A stretch of 64,000 nt of DNA from Erysipelotrichaceae bacterium (GCA_015058845.1 SVBO01000005.1:1-64000), one strand, 5' to 3'; positions 34,090-43,134 are shown, numbered from the stretch's first letter. Program-made: numbers and translations. Notes: generated by a model not told the origin, from the sequence alone.

Positions 34090-35115
34090 TTAAATATTTA
34101 TAGCTAAGATCTCACGGATCACATATGGATCATACATATACTCTTGTAATACACTATGATCCTCTACTGTAATATCTTTAGCACTAAAGTACTGATCGAT
34201 CTTATGATAGATCTTTTGAAGTTCAGGATCTTCATGTTCTAATTCCATATCATTTGCAAGAGAGTGGAAATATACACACATCATACTACTAATGAAGTTA
34301 CAACAAGTACTCTCGATCCAGAAGTCTACCTTCTCATGTTCTGGTAGATATCCCTCTAACATCCTTTGGATCATTTCAAATCCATCTCCATTAGATTTCC
34401 AAATATCTGTAAAGCAATAATCGTACTTTGATAAGAACTCTTCATTGAAGTAATCAAACGCATCTCCATGAATGATCTCTACATCTCCTCCACGAGGAAA
34501 TTGTGGTAATAAGTACTTAGTAAACATATCGATCACTTCTTGTGAATACTCTACTACGCATACTTTCTCAACATTCGGATTCAGTAATGCATTATACACA
34601 AAGTATCCGATCCCAAGACCAAATACAGCTACCTTACCATGTGCTTTCTTAGCAAATGGATCGATCGTATTGGCTTCTTGTGGCGTATCACTCATCCAGT
34701 ATTCCCCATCTTGTAATAAGACTGCTGCTTCATAAGGAGCATCTAGAGCACGTAACATAAGAGAATCATTAAGTTCTCTGTTAGGATCTTCTTGGATCAC
34801 TGATACGTTGAATAATGTATAAGGAGGCATTGTTTGTTTGCGGAATTCAAAGGTATCGCTCTTGATCTGATCTAATTGAATATGACTTTGATACGCTGTC
34901 TTTAAGTATTCTTCAGTAGAGATATATAAAGATGGCCATTCACTTTCTGGTCCTTGGAATTCAATAGCACCTACTTCTGCTAATTCATATTGTAATTCTT
35001 TTTCTTGTTCTGGTAAGAATGTGACTCCAATATAGTCATTGATCTCTTCATTTCCCATATGGAAGAAACAACGTTCAAAGAATGCTTGCATTTCAGGATT
35101 ATTATTGATCTTCAT
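34090..35115 (-). CDS. SAM-methyltransferase-fold / spermidine-synthase-like protein
   Basis: 341 residues. An N-terminal domain of about 165 residues precedes a Rossmann domain with VAVFGLGIGYFVYNAL (motif I), VVEYSQEVI and IIHGDAFDYFNE, as in spermidine-synthase-like proteins; catalytic Asp residues of true spermidine synthases are not clear. The ATG at 35115 has AGAGGG eight bases upstream and overlaps the GNAT gene by 14 bases, so they are cotranscribed. Exact activity unknown. Confidence 0.72.
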   Translation of the reverse strand: MKINNNPEMQAFFERCFFHMGNEEINDYIGVTFLPEQEKELQYELAEVGAIEFQGPESEWPSLYISTEEYLKTAYQSHIQLDQIKSDTFEFRKQTMPPYTLFNVSVIQEDPNRELNDSLMLRALDAPYEAAVLLQDGEYWMSDTPQEANTIDPFAKKAHGKVAVFGLGIGYFVYNALLNPNVEKVCVVEYSQEVIDMFTKYLLPQFPRGGDVEIIHGDAFDYFNEEFLSKYDYCFTDIWKSNGDGFEMIQRMLEGYLPEHEKVDFWIESTCCNFISSMMCVYFHSLANDMELEHEDPELQKIYHKIDQYFSAKDITVEDHSVLQEYMYDPYVIREILAINI

Positions 35116-35611
35116 GTAAGTTACCCTCTTTCTTCCATTCATAAGCATAACGTGGTTGATGTTCATTTACATATACGATACCACAGTATTTGAAATTCTC
35201 TTTCTGAATACATCTCTGCATTGGTAAGTTAGCACTATGTGTATCTACTCGTAATACATCATTCATACCCCTAGCAAACTCAAAGAAATAATGAGCAAGT
35301 CCTTTTCCTCTATACGCTTCATCTACAGCAATACGATGGATCACATGATATGAACCATCTGTCAACCATTCTCCCTCGATCTCTGCATACCATGGATCTG
35401 GTCCTTCGATAATAGCCGCATATCCTAATACATATTCCTTATCATCTACTAGTACATACCCTACACCCTTCTTGATATCACTAGCAATAGTATCGGCATT
35501 GGGATATCCATTCTGCCATTGGTTACTGACCTTTCCCATCATGATCTTTGCTTGATCAATGATCTCCATGACTCTTGGGATCTCATGTTCTACTACTTTA
35601 CGGATATACAT
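35102..35611 (-). CDS. GNAT-family N-acetyltransferase
   Basis: 169 residues. The acetyl-CoA-binding motif A is RIAVDEAYRGKGLAHYFFEF (R/Q-x-x-G-x-G/A type), and THSANLPMQRCIQKENFKYCG is the conserved C-terminal segment split in two. AGGAGG precedes the ATG. Substrate unknown; upstream partner of the methyltransferase-like gene. Confidence 0.88.
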   Translation of the reverse strand: MYIRKVVEHEIPRVMEIIDQAKIMMGKVSNQWQNGYPNADTIASDIKKGVGYVLVDDKEYVLGYAAIIEGPDPWYAEIEGEWLTDGSYHVIHRIAVDEAYRGKGLAHYFFEFARGMNDVLRVDTHSANLPMQRCIQKENFKYCGIVYVNEHQPRYAYEWKKEGNLHEDQ

Positions 35612-35653
35612 ACTACTACCTCCTACTAGACTACTCTAGTGGTATTATATAAT

Positions 35654-35681
35654 AAAAAGCGATGGATATCCATCGCTTTTT
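35654..35681 (-). terminator. Terminator of the rnf operon
   Basis: A perfect palindrome: AAAAAGCGATGG, a central ATAT region and CCATCGCTTTTT (35654-35681). It directly follows the rnfB stop. Confidence 0.92.
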
Positions 35682-35999
35682 CTATAAAGTTACATTTACT
35701 GTAGAACCATCTGGTCCAGGTGTATTCGCTAGATACTCTATAATTGCTTCTCTAGCCTCTGGTTTACTTGGCTTACAACCAGTGACCTTCTTAGCCTCAC
35801 CTTTTACTAGAGCCTCTGCAAATCCAGCACATCCAGCATAGCCACAACCACCACAGTTATAATTCGGTAACATTCCTGTTACTGTTTCTACACGTGGATC
35901 TGCTTCTACACGTAAGAACTTATCAGCTATTCCTAAAGCAAACCCAAGAAATGCTCCTAGTACTAGCATCATACCTACTGCATTTACTAAACTTGACAT
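35682..35999 (-). CDS. rnfB: Short RnfB: membrane anchor and first Fe-S domain only
   Basis: 105 residues: a membrane helix (about 6-26) and the RnfB-type [4Fe-4S] domain with C49, C52, C57 and C75 (LPNYNCGGCGYAGCAGFAEA, then GCKPSKP). Ordinary RnfB continues with ferredoxin-like CxxCxxCxxxC repeats and is about twice or more this length; here the frame stops and a perfect terminator follows at once, so no frameshifted remainder exists downstream. GGAGGG precedes the ATG. Last gene of the operon. How ferredoxin docks without the missing domain is open. Confidence 0.9.
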   Translation of the reverse strand: MSSLVNAVGMMLVLGAFLGFALGIADKFLRVEADPRVETVTGMLPNYNCGGCGYAGCAGFAEALVKGEAKKVTGCKPSKPEAREAIIEYLANTPGPDGSTVNVTL

Positions 36000-36011
36000 C
36001 CACTTACCCTC

Positions 36012-36185
36012 CTACTCATTATGAGAAGGATGATTCCCACAGGCAATATCACGACAGCCTTGGCAACTCACCTTCAGATCCTCGCACCCTTCTGGTACAG
36101 GAGTCATACGATTCATAGTATACACGATCGCAAAGATCGCTCCTAGCACACCTGCATATAAGAAAGCAGTCAGCATATTTCCCAT
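36012..36185 (-). CDS. Cys-rich small membrane protein in the rnf operon (NqrM-like?)
   Basis: 57 residues read from the sequence. Its ATG overlaps the rnfA stop (TAATG), and its stop is 13 bases before rnfB. One membrane helix (about 4-23) is followed by a short tail with C34, C41, C44, C49 and two His (GCEDLKVSCQGCRDIACG). The shape (one helix plus four Cys) recalls NqrM, the maturation factor for the iron site of Na+-NQR, and also FeoB-associated Cys-rich proteins; the sequence is too short for me to assign a family. Its position suggests iron or cluster delivery to RnfA/RnfE (inference). Confidence 0.75.
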   Translation of the reverse strand: MGNMLTAFLYAGVLGAIFAIVYTMNRMTPVPEGCEDLKVSCQGCRDIACGNHPSHNE

Positions 36186-36757
36186 TATACGAGACCTGCC
36201 AATCCACTAAATGCAAGTGCCATCAATGCACAAGTAATAAGAGCGATCGGATTACCACGGAAATACTTAGGAGTATCACTAGCCTCTAATCTTTCACGGA
36301 TCTTAGAGAAGATCACAATGATCAATAAGAAGCCTACAGGAACTGCTGTAGAATATACTAACATATGAAGGAAATCATATCCCTTAGAAATATTCTCTAA
36401 TACTACATATAATACTGCACAGTTCGTAGTGATGAGCGGAAGATAGATCCCTAGTGATTTATATAAACTAGGAGAGAACTTCTTGATCACCATTTCTACG
36501 AATTGTACTAATGATGCAATGACTAGGATAAAGGAGATCAGTTTCATGTATTCGATCTCAAGTGGTACTAATACTTGATAATACAGACCATATGTTACCA
36601 AAGAGGCACTTAAGATGACGAAGATGACTGCCATACCCATCCCAATCGCACTACTAGATTTCTTAGAAACTCCTAGGAAAGGGCACATACCCGTAAACTT
36701 AGTAAGAATAATATTATTGATCAATGCTGCTGAAATAAACAATGTAAATAGATCCAT
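36185..36757 (-). CDS. rnfA: Rnf electron transport complex subunit A
   Basis: 190 residues with six membrane helices. The start ALINNIILTKFTGMCPFLGV and the centre TTNCAVLYVV hold the conserved Cys residues that ligand the intramembrane iron centre shared with RnfE. GGAGGG lies upstream. Paired with RnfE in inverted topology. Confidence 0.96.
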   Translation of the reverse strand: MDLFTLFISAALINNIILTKFTGMCPFLGVSKKSSSAIGMGMAVIFVILSASLVTYGLYYQVLVPLEIEYMKLISFILVIASLVQFVEMVIKKFSPSLYKSLGIYLPLITTNCAVLYVVLENISKGYDFLHMLVYSTAVPVGFLLIIVIFSKIRERLEASDTPKYFRGNPIALITCALMALAFSGLAGLV

Positions 36758-36759
36758 AA

Positions 36760-37440
36760 TTACTTACCCTCCTTAGCAGCGGCAGCCGCTGCCTTAGCAA
36801 GTGCTGCTTGTTTCTCAGCCTTCTTGCCATTATACAGAGCCATGAGACCAGATAACACACCAAATGTTAAGAAAGCACCCGCTGGTTGTGTGAATAAAGA
36901 GATAACGAAATCACTAGGAATGATCTCAATATTGAAGAATACTTGTGATGGATCAAATGGATTAGACATACTTAATACACCAGTACCTAGTAATTGACGG
37001 ATCAGAGCCAATGCCACTAATGCTAACGTATATCCAAGACCCATACCAAGCGCATCTAAGATCGAATCAAATACACCATTCTTACTAGCAAATGCCTCTG
37101 CACGTCCTAGAATGATACAGTTCACAACGATCAAACTAATAAATGTACCCAGTGATTGAGCAAGCGTATTCGCATAAGCATACATCAACATTTCTACGAC
37201 TGTCACAAGAGTCGCAATGACGACGATATACACAGGAATACGAATATCATTTGGAGTGACTTTACGTAATAATGAGATAATGATATTAGAGAATAATAGT
37301 GTAATGATAACACATACTCCCATACCGATCGCATTATCTAGATTGTTAGATACCGCTAGTACCGAACAAATACCTAAATATAGACCAAATACTGGGTTTT
37401 CACGAACAAAACCCGAACTAAAATTCTTCCATCTGTTCAT
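36760..37440 (-). CDS. rnfE: Rnf electron transport complex subunit E
   Basis: 226 residues, six membrane helices. The family start NPVFGLYLGICSVLAVSNNL and the central SLIVVNCIILGRAEAFAS carry the conserved Cys pair. The C-terminus is Ala/Lys-rich (AALAKAAAAAAKEGK), probably unstructured. It follows rnfG by 12 bases. Confidence 0.96.
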   Translation of the reverse strand: MNRWKNFSSGFVRENPVFGLYLGICSVLAVSNNLDNAIGMGVCVIITLLFSNIIISLLRKVTPNDIRIPVYIVVIATLVTVVEMLMYAYANTLAQSLGTFISLIVVNCIILGRAEAFASKNGVFDSILDALGMGLGYTLALVALALIRQLLGTGVLSMSNPFDPSQVFFNIEIIPSDFVISLFTQPAGAFLTFGVLSGLMALYNGKKAEKQAALAKAAAAAAKEGK

Positions 37441-37452
37441 ATACTCACCCTC

Positions 37453-37959
37453 CTATTTAAAGTTAGCAGCATAATGTGCACCCACTTCTGCTAACGTATC
37501 TACCACTGCTTTAGATGTGATCGTAGCTCCAGAGATCGTATCGATCTTATTCTCAATATTACTGCTAGTAACTACTGCCTTATATTCAGGTTCATTGACC
37601 TTCATACCAAAACCTGGTGTATCTGCTAACTCTAAACACTCAAAGCCTAAGATACTACCATCTTGTGCCACACCTACGATATACACGATCTCTGATTGAT
37701 AGCCATATGTTCTTACCTTATATGCATATCCCATATCACCAGCTACAAAGATCTGTTCGATCGAACTGTCTGTAAGATCGAATTCTACTGCCTTATAATT
37801 AACTCCCTCACCAAAGATCTTGGCAAAGTTAGCAGCTTCTGCTTGTGCTTTATTGTATTCAATGATTGGTGCTGTAATATCATTCACGATCGATAAGATC
37901 CCTCCTGACATCACACAGATCCATGCTAAGAAAGCCGCTAGATATAAACTCTTCTTCAT
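37453..37959 (-). CDS. rnfG: Rnf electron transport complex subunit G
   Basis: 168 residues: one membrane helix (about 5-26) and an extracytoplasmic FMN-binding domain. The flavinylation motif ISGATITSKAV puts the FMN-carrying Thr at position 146; LADTPGFGMKV is the other signature. It needs ApbE (22,433-23,584). AGGAGGG precedes the ATG. Confidence 0.96.
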   Translation of the reverse strand: MKKSLYLAAFLAWICVMSGGILSIVNDITAPIIEYNKAQAEAANFAKIFGEGVNYKAVEFDLTDSSIEQIFVAGDMGYAYKVRTYGYQSEIVYIVGVAQDGSILGFECLELADTPGFGMKVNEPEYKAVVTSSNIENKIDTISGATITSKAVVDTLAEVGAHYAANFK

Positions 37960-37971
37960 ACTTGCGCCCTC

Positions 37972-39840
37972 CTATTTTCTATTAGCGATCTCTAACATCG
38001 CTGACTTTACTGCTGTAGAAGTAGTTGTTTGAGAGAAAGTAGCCCCAGATACAGCATCATTCATGAAGACATTCTCTAAAGTAGCACCCTTCTCGATATA
38101 TGGACCAACGATCGCATTCTCAGCATAACTATCGATTCCCTTAGAATCGCCCCATTGCTCTACTTCCCAGCCGATCAAAGCATGTGTAGTAGCATCAAAT
38201 GTGAATACAGCAATATTAGGAATCGCACTCTCATTTCCCTCATGCTTAAGATCATACGCCATATAATACCCATTATACACCACTCTGACCTTGATCACAT
38301 CTTCATCCTCATAGATCACTTCAGACTCATTCATATACAGATTCACAACTTCTCTAGCCGCACGAACAGTAGAACGTACTGTACCAGTAGCTCCACTTAC
38401 CACATCATCTAATACCTCGATCTTAGAGAAATTATCTAATGCAATACCTTCAAATTGTGCTAGATACTCAGGATCCATTACCATCTCAGCAATGCCTGGT
38501 GTATCCCCTAAAGAGATCACTTCCATCTTACTAATACTCATCGTATCTTCATTCACATATACTGCAAACACATTTGCTTCCTTCTCCTTATTACTAGAAG
38601 ACTGTGCTCCATCTGTCCAAACAGTATACTTGATATCATTGCCTACTTGCTCAGCACCAATAATATTCGCACGCCATTGTAGGATCTCAGTAGTATCTCC
38701 ATTTACAAAGACACGTGGATCTTTCGCTGTTACTTGACTACCCACTAGACCAACAACTACTGTACCTACTACGAAAGTAGTGGCTACGATCATAACATTC
38801 TTCTTAAGATTCTTAATCACACTACCACTCATTACACTATCGATAAGAGGAGATACCATATTCATGATCAAGATAGAATATAATACACCCTCTGGTAGAT
38901 TTGCCTTAACACGGATCAATACTGTTAGAATACCACACCCTACTGCATATAGAACTCTACCAGCAGGATGCGTAGGATTTGTTACAGGGTCTGTTGCCAT
39001 GAATACAGCACCAAATAATAGACCACCAGTAAGAATACTGAATACAGGATACCAAAGACCAGTTCCATGAGAGAAACCAATAATAGTGGTTAATACAAAT
39101 ACAGTACCTACATAGAATACTGGGATCCTCCAATCGATCACCTTACGGATCGCCAGGAAGATACCTACTGCTATAATAGCCAATGAGAATGTTTCACCAA
39201 TAGCCCCTTGATAGAAACCAAGTAGCATATTCCACATACCACCAAATTGCTCTAATAAACGAGTCCCTAATACCTCTTGTTCTACGACCCAACCTAGTTG
39301 AGAAGCCATATACGTAGTAGGAGTTACTGTAGTAATAGCATCGTTAATGATACCACTTCCTGTTAGAATACCACCCGCTGCATCTGTTAAATATGGTACA
39401 GTCTTGCCAGAGAATGCTGCGAATACGACTGCTCTACCAATACCTGCTGGATTAAAGATATTACTACCAAATCCTCCAAAGATCAATTTCCCAAAGAAGA
39501 TCGCAAAGAAGCTACCTACTCCAATGACATATAATGGAGTTCCGATAGGACAAGTCATTGCGAAGATCACTGCTGTGATAAGCGGGAAAGACCCTGAGAT
39601 ATGTTGCTTAATATTCTTCTTCATCATGATCGCCCAAGCTACCTCAGTCACAATAGCAACGATACAAGAAGTTAATAGCATCATGATCACTTTGATCCCA
39701 TAGGCACTTCCATGTACTGTATAGTTAAAATACACACTGAAACATGCTACGATCAATAAGCCAAAGGCTAATTCCTTCATGATCTGTTTCGTACTTTGTG
39801 GTTGACGATAGTTAGGAGAAGTTCTAAATGTGAATTTCAT
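37972..39840 (-). CDS. rnfD: RnfD fused to two extra FMN-binding domains
   Basis: 622 residues, roughly twice the usual RnfD length. Residues 1-342 are a complete RnfD/NqrB-type membrane domain (about nine helices; NIFNPAGIGRAV, MATDPVTNP; the loop NDAITTVTPTT is where RnfD carries covalent FMN). An added helix at about 345-368 leads to two RnfG-like domains: the first at about 372-503 with DTPGIAEMV and VVSGATGTV (Thr485), the second at about 505-622 with AVSGATFSQ (Thr601). A separate, intact rnfG follows, so the complex has three RnfG-type domains. No stop or frameshift interrupts the fusion. Confidence 0.95.
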   Translation of the reverse strand: MKFTFRTSPNYRQPQSTKQIMKELAFGLLIVACFSVYFNYTVHGSAYGIKVIMMLLTSCIVAIVTEVAWAIMMKKNIKQHISGSFPLITAVIFAMTCPIGTPLYVIGVGSFFAIFFGKLIFGGFGSNIFNPAGIGRAVVFAAFSGKTVPYLTDAAGGILTGSGIINDAITTVTPTTYMASQLGWVVEQEVLGTRLLEQFGGMWNMLLGFYQGAIGETFSLAIIAVGIFLAIRKVIDWRIPVFYVGTVFVLTTIIGFSHGTGLWYPVFSILTGGLLFGAVFMATDPVTNPTHPAGRVLYAVGCGILTVLIRVKANLPEGVLYSILIMNMVSPLIDSVMSGSVIKNLKKNVMIVATTFVVGTVVVGLVGSQVTAKDPRVFVNGDTTEILQWRANIIGAEQVGNDIKYTVWTDGAQSSSNKEKEANVFAVYVNEDTMSISKMEVISLGDTPGIAEMVMDPEYLAQFEGIALDNFSKIEVLDDVVSGATGTVRSTVRAAREVVNLYMNESEVIYEDEDVIKVRVVYNGYYMAYDLKHEGNESAIPNIAVFTFDATTHALIGWEVEQWGDSKGIDSYAENAIVGPYIEKGATLENVFMNDAVSGATFSQTTTSTAVKSAMLEIANRK

Positions 39841-39851
39841 TGCCTTTCCTC

Positions 39852-41135
39852 CTATTTCAATAATTGAATACGACGTTTCGCACGACGTACACTCTCAGTA
39901 ACATCTAATTTAGATGGACATACATACGTACATAGTCCACACTCGATACAAGACATCACATCCATAGTCTTAAGACCATCGATATCTCCTGCCTTCTCTA
40001 ATTGGCGAATACGTACTGGTTGGATCCCTGCTGGACAATGATCCGTACAACTACCACAACGAAGACAAGCTACACTATCAATCGGCGTTGTCTTCAAGAT
40101 TGTAATAGCATTTGAATAAGAAGAGATCACGAATTGATCATTGATCACAGTCTTACCCATCATAGGTCCCCCAGCGATCAATAATACATCTTCTGCTAAG
40201 TAACCACCTAGCTTCTCTACGATCTCTTTTACTTGCATACCCACTGGTACCCAAACATTCGCTGGTTTGATAGCATCTCCTGATACTGTAACCATCTTAT
40301 GTGTAATACCATGGCCCTCTAACATAGCCTGAGCAAAAGAGATAGCTGTAGTAGCATTACTTACGATCACCCCGATCTCTCCTGGTAAACGATCATAGCG
40401 CTTCTTGAATAACTCAAATACTACAGTTCTTTCCCAACCCATTGGATATACATCACGTACTTCTGCTACACGTACATTCTCTACCCCTTGTAAAGCTTCA
40501 CGAACATGTTTGATCAACTCTACTTTCGTACTCTTAATAGCGATCACTGCTTCCTTAGCCATAGCCATCTTGACCATCGTAGAAGCGCCGATCACTAATT
40601 CCTTTGTATATTTCTCCATCATCACAGCATCTGCCGTAATATAAGGCTCACACTCTACCCCATTGATCACCACAGTATGAATATCCTTAGCGCCCTGATA
40701 CTTGATATATGCTGGGAAACCAGCCCCACCACAACCAACGATACCAGCGTCCTTCATGAAAGTGATCAACTCTTCACGAGAACTATGAGGTGAAATAGGA
40801 TCAAAAGATGGTTCTTCTTCATTAAGTCCATCACTAATGATCTCTAGATGTGGTTGCACACGAAGACTAGGATGCATAATATTCACGATCTTACCGACTG
40901 TTCCTGATACACTACTGAAAACTGGTACAATGAAGTTATCATTACGTGTGGCAAGTTTCGTACCGATCTTGACATGATCTCCCTCATTCACATGTACTTC
41001 AAATTTCGTAGAATTCATATGGATCAATGGTATATATACTTTAGATGATGCTTGTACTGTCACTACACTCTCATGCGCAGTAAGCTCTTTCTTACCATCT
41101 ACATGTTGACACATTGGTCCTGTAAAAATCGCCAT
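39852..41135 (-). CDS. rnfC: Rnf electron transport complex subunit C
   Basis: 427 residues. GIVGCGGAGFPAYIKY is the NADH/FMN-binding loop; two [4Fe-4S] motifs follow at C357/C360/C363/C367 and C396/C399/C402/C406. It links the complex to NAD. First gene of the operon; AAAGGGAGA precedes the ATG. Length is typical of compact RnfC proteins without the long C-terminal repeat region. Confidence 0.96.
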   Translation of the reverse strand: MAIFTGPMCQHVDGKKELTAHESVVTVQASSKVYIPLIHMNSTKFEVHVNEGDHVKIGTKLATRNDNFIVPVFSSVSGTVGKIVNIMHPSLRVQPHLEIISDGLNEEEPSFDPISPHSSREELITFMKDAGIVGCGGAGFPAYIKYQGAKDIHTVVINGVECEPYITADAVMMEKYTKELVIGASTMVKMAMAKEAVIAIKSTKVELIKHVREALQGVENVRVAEVRDVYPMGWERTVVFELFKKRYDRLPGEIGVIVSNATTAISFAQAMLEGHGITHKMVTVSGDAIKPANVWVPVGMQVKEIVEKLGGYLAEDVLLIAGGPMMGKTVINDQFVISSYSNAITILKTTPIDSVACLRCGSCTDHCPAGIQPVRIRQLEKAGDIDGLKTMDVMSCIECGLCTYVCPSKLDVTESVRRAKRRIQLLK

Positions 41136-41220
41136 AACTTCATCTCCCTTTCTCTTTGCACTTACGCAAAGATTATACCATATATCTCTGCATAACTGAT
41201 ACTTATTTCGTATTTATTAT

Positions 41221-41248
41221 ATTATACAGACGTTTTCCGATCTGTCAA
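41221..41248 (-). promoter_or_regulatory. rnf operon promoter
   Basis: On the minus strand, consensus TTGACA (41248-41243) and consensus TATAAT (41226-41221), 16 bases apart. A second TATAAT nearer the gene (41177-41172) has no clear -35. Confidence 0.85.
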
Positions 41249-41249
41249 T

Positions 41250-41267
41250 ATGTGAAACATTTCGCAA
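41250..41267 (-). promoter_or_regulatory. Rex-like operator at the rnf promoter
   Basis: ATGTGAAACATTTCGCAA (plus strand) matches a Rex-type palindrome (TTGTGAAA-N2-TTTCACAA) at all but two positions and abuts the -35 box. Rex represses fermentation and electron-transport genes when NADH is low. No rex gene is in the window; inference from pattern only. Confidence 0.45.
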
Positions 41268-41330
41268 TCATTATTCGACATACCTAATTCTATCTATTTG
41301 ATATAGTTGACATCAAAAGGAGTCATACCT

Positions 41331-41765
41331 ATGAAACGTACAACTCAATCTACTTCTATTCTACTATATACATTTAGCTACATTCTCTTTGCCCTATCTC
41401 TTCTCATTACTCTATATACAACCACACTTAGTCAACAGATCTTTACGTATTCATTCATTAAGCAAGAAGATGTACTATTACTTACTTGTAAAGAAGAATA
41501 CCTAGATATTTCTAAAGAAGATGCGATCTTATACTATGACCAAGAGCATATCTTGAAAGATACTATCACGCAAATGAATCATCCTAAGTATCAAATATAC
41601 TTAGAAGATACATATATCCTTCCTTCTAACTACATAGGAACGATCCTTTATGAATTTCCTGTATTCCCTTCTATCTCAGTGATCAATACGCTATTAACAC
41701 TTTTACTGATCCCACCTACATGGATCATACTATACTTTCTTAAGAAACATATGAAGAAAGTATAA
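41331..41765 (+). CDS. Two-helix membrane protein, unknown
   Basis: 144 residues from the ATG at 41331 (AGGAG eight bases ahead). Helices at about 10-32 and 110-136 flank a charged middle domain (KEEYLDISKEDAILYYDQEH), probably extracytoplasmic. The layout recalls small signal-peptidase-like proteins, but no catalytic motif is evident. Divergent from the rnf operon. Confidence 0.7.
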   Translation: MKRTTQSTSILLYTFSYILFALSLLITLYTTTLSQQIFTYSFIKQEDVLLLTCKEEYLDISKEDAILYYDQEHILKDTITQMNHPKYQIYLEDTYILPSNYIGTILYEFPVFPSISVINTLLTLLLIPPTWIILYFLKKHMKKV

Positions 41766-41808
41766 GATCGTATTTACTTCTCATACTAGTGGTATGTGAG
41801 GTAGATAT

Positions 41809-43134
41809 ATGGAAACTAAGATAGCGATCATTGGTGGTGGTTTGGCTGGGTTACATACGGCTTATGAGTTAGAGCAGCGTGGGTTCAAGAACATTGTGAT
41901 CTATGAGGCTTTAAAGATCGGGGAAGGGGCGAGTGGTCATAATACAGGGAAGGTCACGATCCAACAGGCAGGAAAATACCACTGTTTGAATATAGAAGAT
42001 GCAAAGACTTTCTATGAAGCGCAAGTAAGAGCTCTAGATAAACTTACTAAGATCATTCAAGAGCATGATATCTCTTGTGGTTTTCAAGAATGTTTAAGTG
42101 CTTTGACTTCTCATAGTTATAGTGGACTTACGCAAGAGTGTACTTGCTATGAAGATCTTGGACAGAGCTATACCATGGATCAAAGTCAAGATATTACCCT
42201 ACAGATCCCTTCTCAGTATTCTTATCAACCCAAAAAGTTCTTATATGGTCTATCAAAGATCCTACGATATACTCAAATCATAGAGAATTGTCGGATCCTG
42301 AAGATCACTAAGAACTCAGATCACTATTTACTACATAGTACACATAATGAATTTACAGCTTCTCATATCATCATCTGCACGAATTACCCGATCTTTCCCA
42401 AAACATTCTCTGTATACCTACATCAGATCGGTCAGTACATGATCACTACTAAGCAACCACATACCTCAGATCGATACACCCTATCCAACGACCAACCAAA
42501 CCTCTCTTACAATGCCTCTAGTATTGAGACTCGTTATACGGGATTTGGGGCGAGGGTGGGGGTATATAATGATCTAAAGAAACTCTCCCAAGCATTCTCA
42601 GACACCTTCCATACACCCATTGGAACTATCACCTATATCCAAGATACTCTCACAAGCGATGGTCTGCCGATAGCAAGTCCTGCTCATTTATATCAGAATA
42701 TATATGTGGTAACGGGATTCAATAAGTGGGGTAATCTGAATGCTTTAGTATGTGCTGAGGTAATCGGTAACTTGTTAACAGGTCAAAAGGATTCAGTTAA
42801 CAAGTTACTTTCATACACTCGTGCTTCTTTGTATAATGGAACATTTTGGTCAGAAAATGTACGTACCATCTCATCATTACTACAACGTACTCCTTCTACT
42901 TGTATATACATCGATGATGTACCGTATGGGGAATATACTAAGAATCATACTACCTATCTAGTATCCTTGGTATGTCCTCATTTAAAAGGAATACTACGCT
43001 TTAATCCAGTCAGTGAGCAATATGAATGCCCAGTTCATGGATCAGTATTTAATTACGATGGTAAGGTACTACACTCTCCTGCTGTTCAAGCATTATCAAC
43101 GCCCTCTCAGGGAAGCGAATTTTCTTCGTACTGA
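41809..43134 (+). CDS. FAD-dependent oxidoreductase with C-terminal Rieske domain
   Basis: 441 residues. An N-terminal DAO-type FAD domain (IAIIGGGLAGLHTAYELEQR, then GEGASGHNTGKVTIQQ), and a Rieske [2Fe-2S] domain at about 370-430 with LVCPHLKGIL and YECPVHGSVFNYDG (C-x-H and C-x2-H ligands). This architecture occurs in amine/amino-acid-oxidase-like proteins of Bacillota. Substrate unknown. No Rieske partner genes nearby. Confidence 0.9.
   Translation: METKIAIIGGGLAGLHTAYELEQRGFKNIVIYEALKIGEGASGHNTGKVTIQQAGKYHCLNIEDAKTFYEAQVRALDKLTKIIQEHDISCGFQECLSALTSHSYSGLTQECTCYEDLGQSYTMDQSQDITLQIPSQYSYQPKKFLYGLSKILRYTQIIENCRILKITKNSDHYLLHSTHNEFTASHIIICTNYPIFPKTFSVYLHQIGQYMITTKQPHTSDRYTLSNDQPNLSYNASSIETRYTGFGARVGVYNDLKKLSQAFSDTFHTPIGTITYIQDTLTSDGLPIASPAHLYQNIYVVTGFNKWGNLNALVCAEVIGNLLTGQKDSVNKLLSYTRASLYNGTFWSENVRTISSLLQRTPSTCIYIDDVPYGEYTKNHTTYLVSLVCPHLKGILRFNPVSEQYECPVHGSVFNYDGKVLHSPAVQALSTPSQGSEFSSY

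Noticed and set aside
35600-35682. A possible frameshifted ferredoxin domain of rnfB
   Set aside because: Only a terminator and the start region of the GNAT gene lie downstream; no CxxCxxCxxxC pattern appears in any frame there.
39347-39703. A 118-codon plus-strand frame opposite rnfD
   Set aside because: Antisense to conserved RnfD helices; Pro/Ile-rich as expected for the complement of membrane-protein codons.
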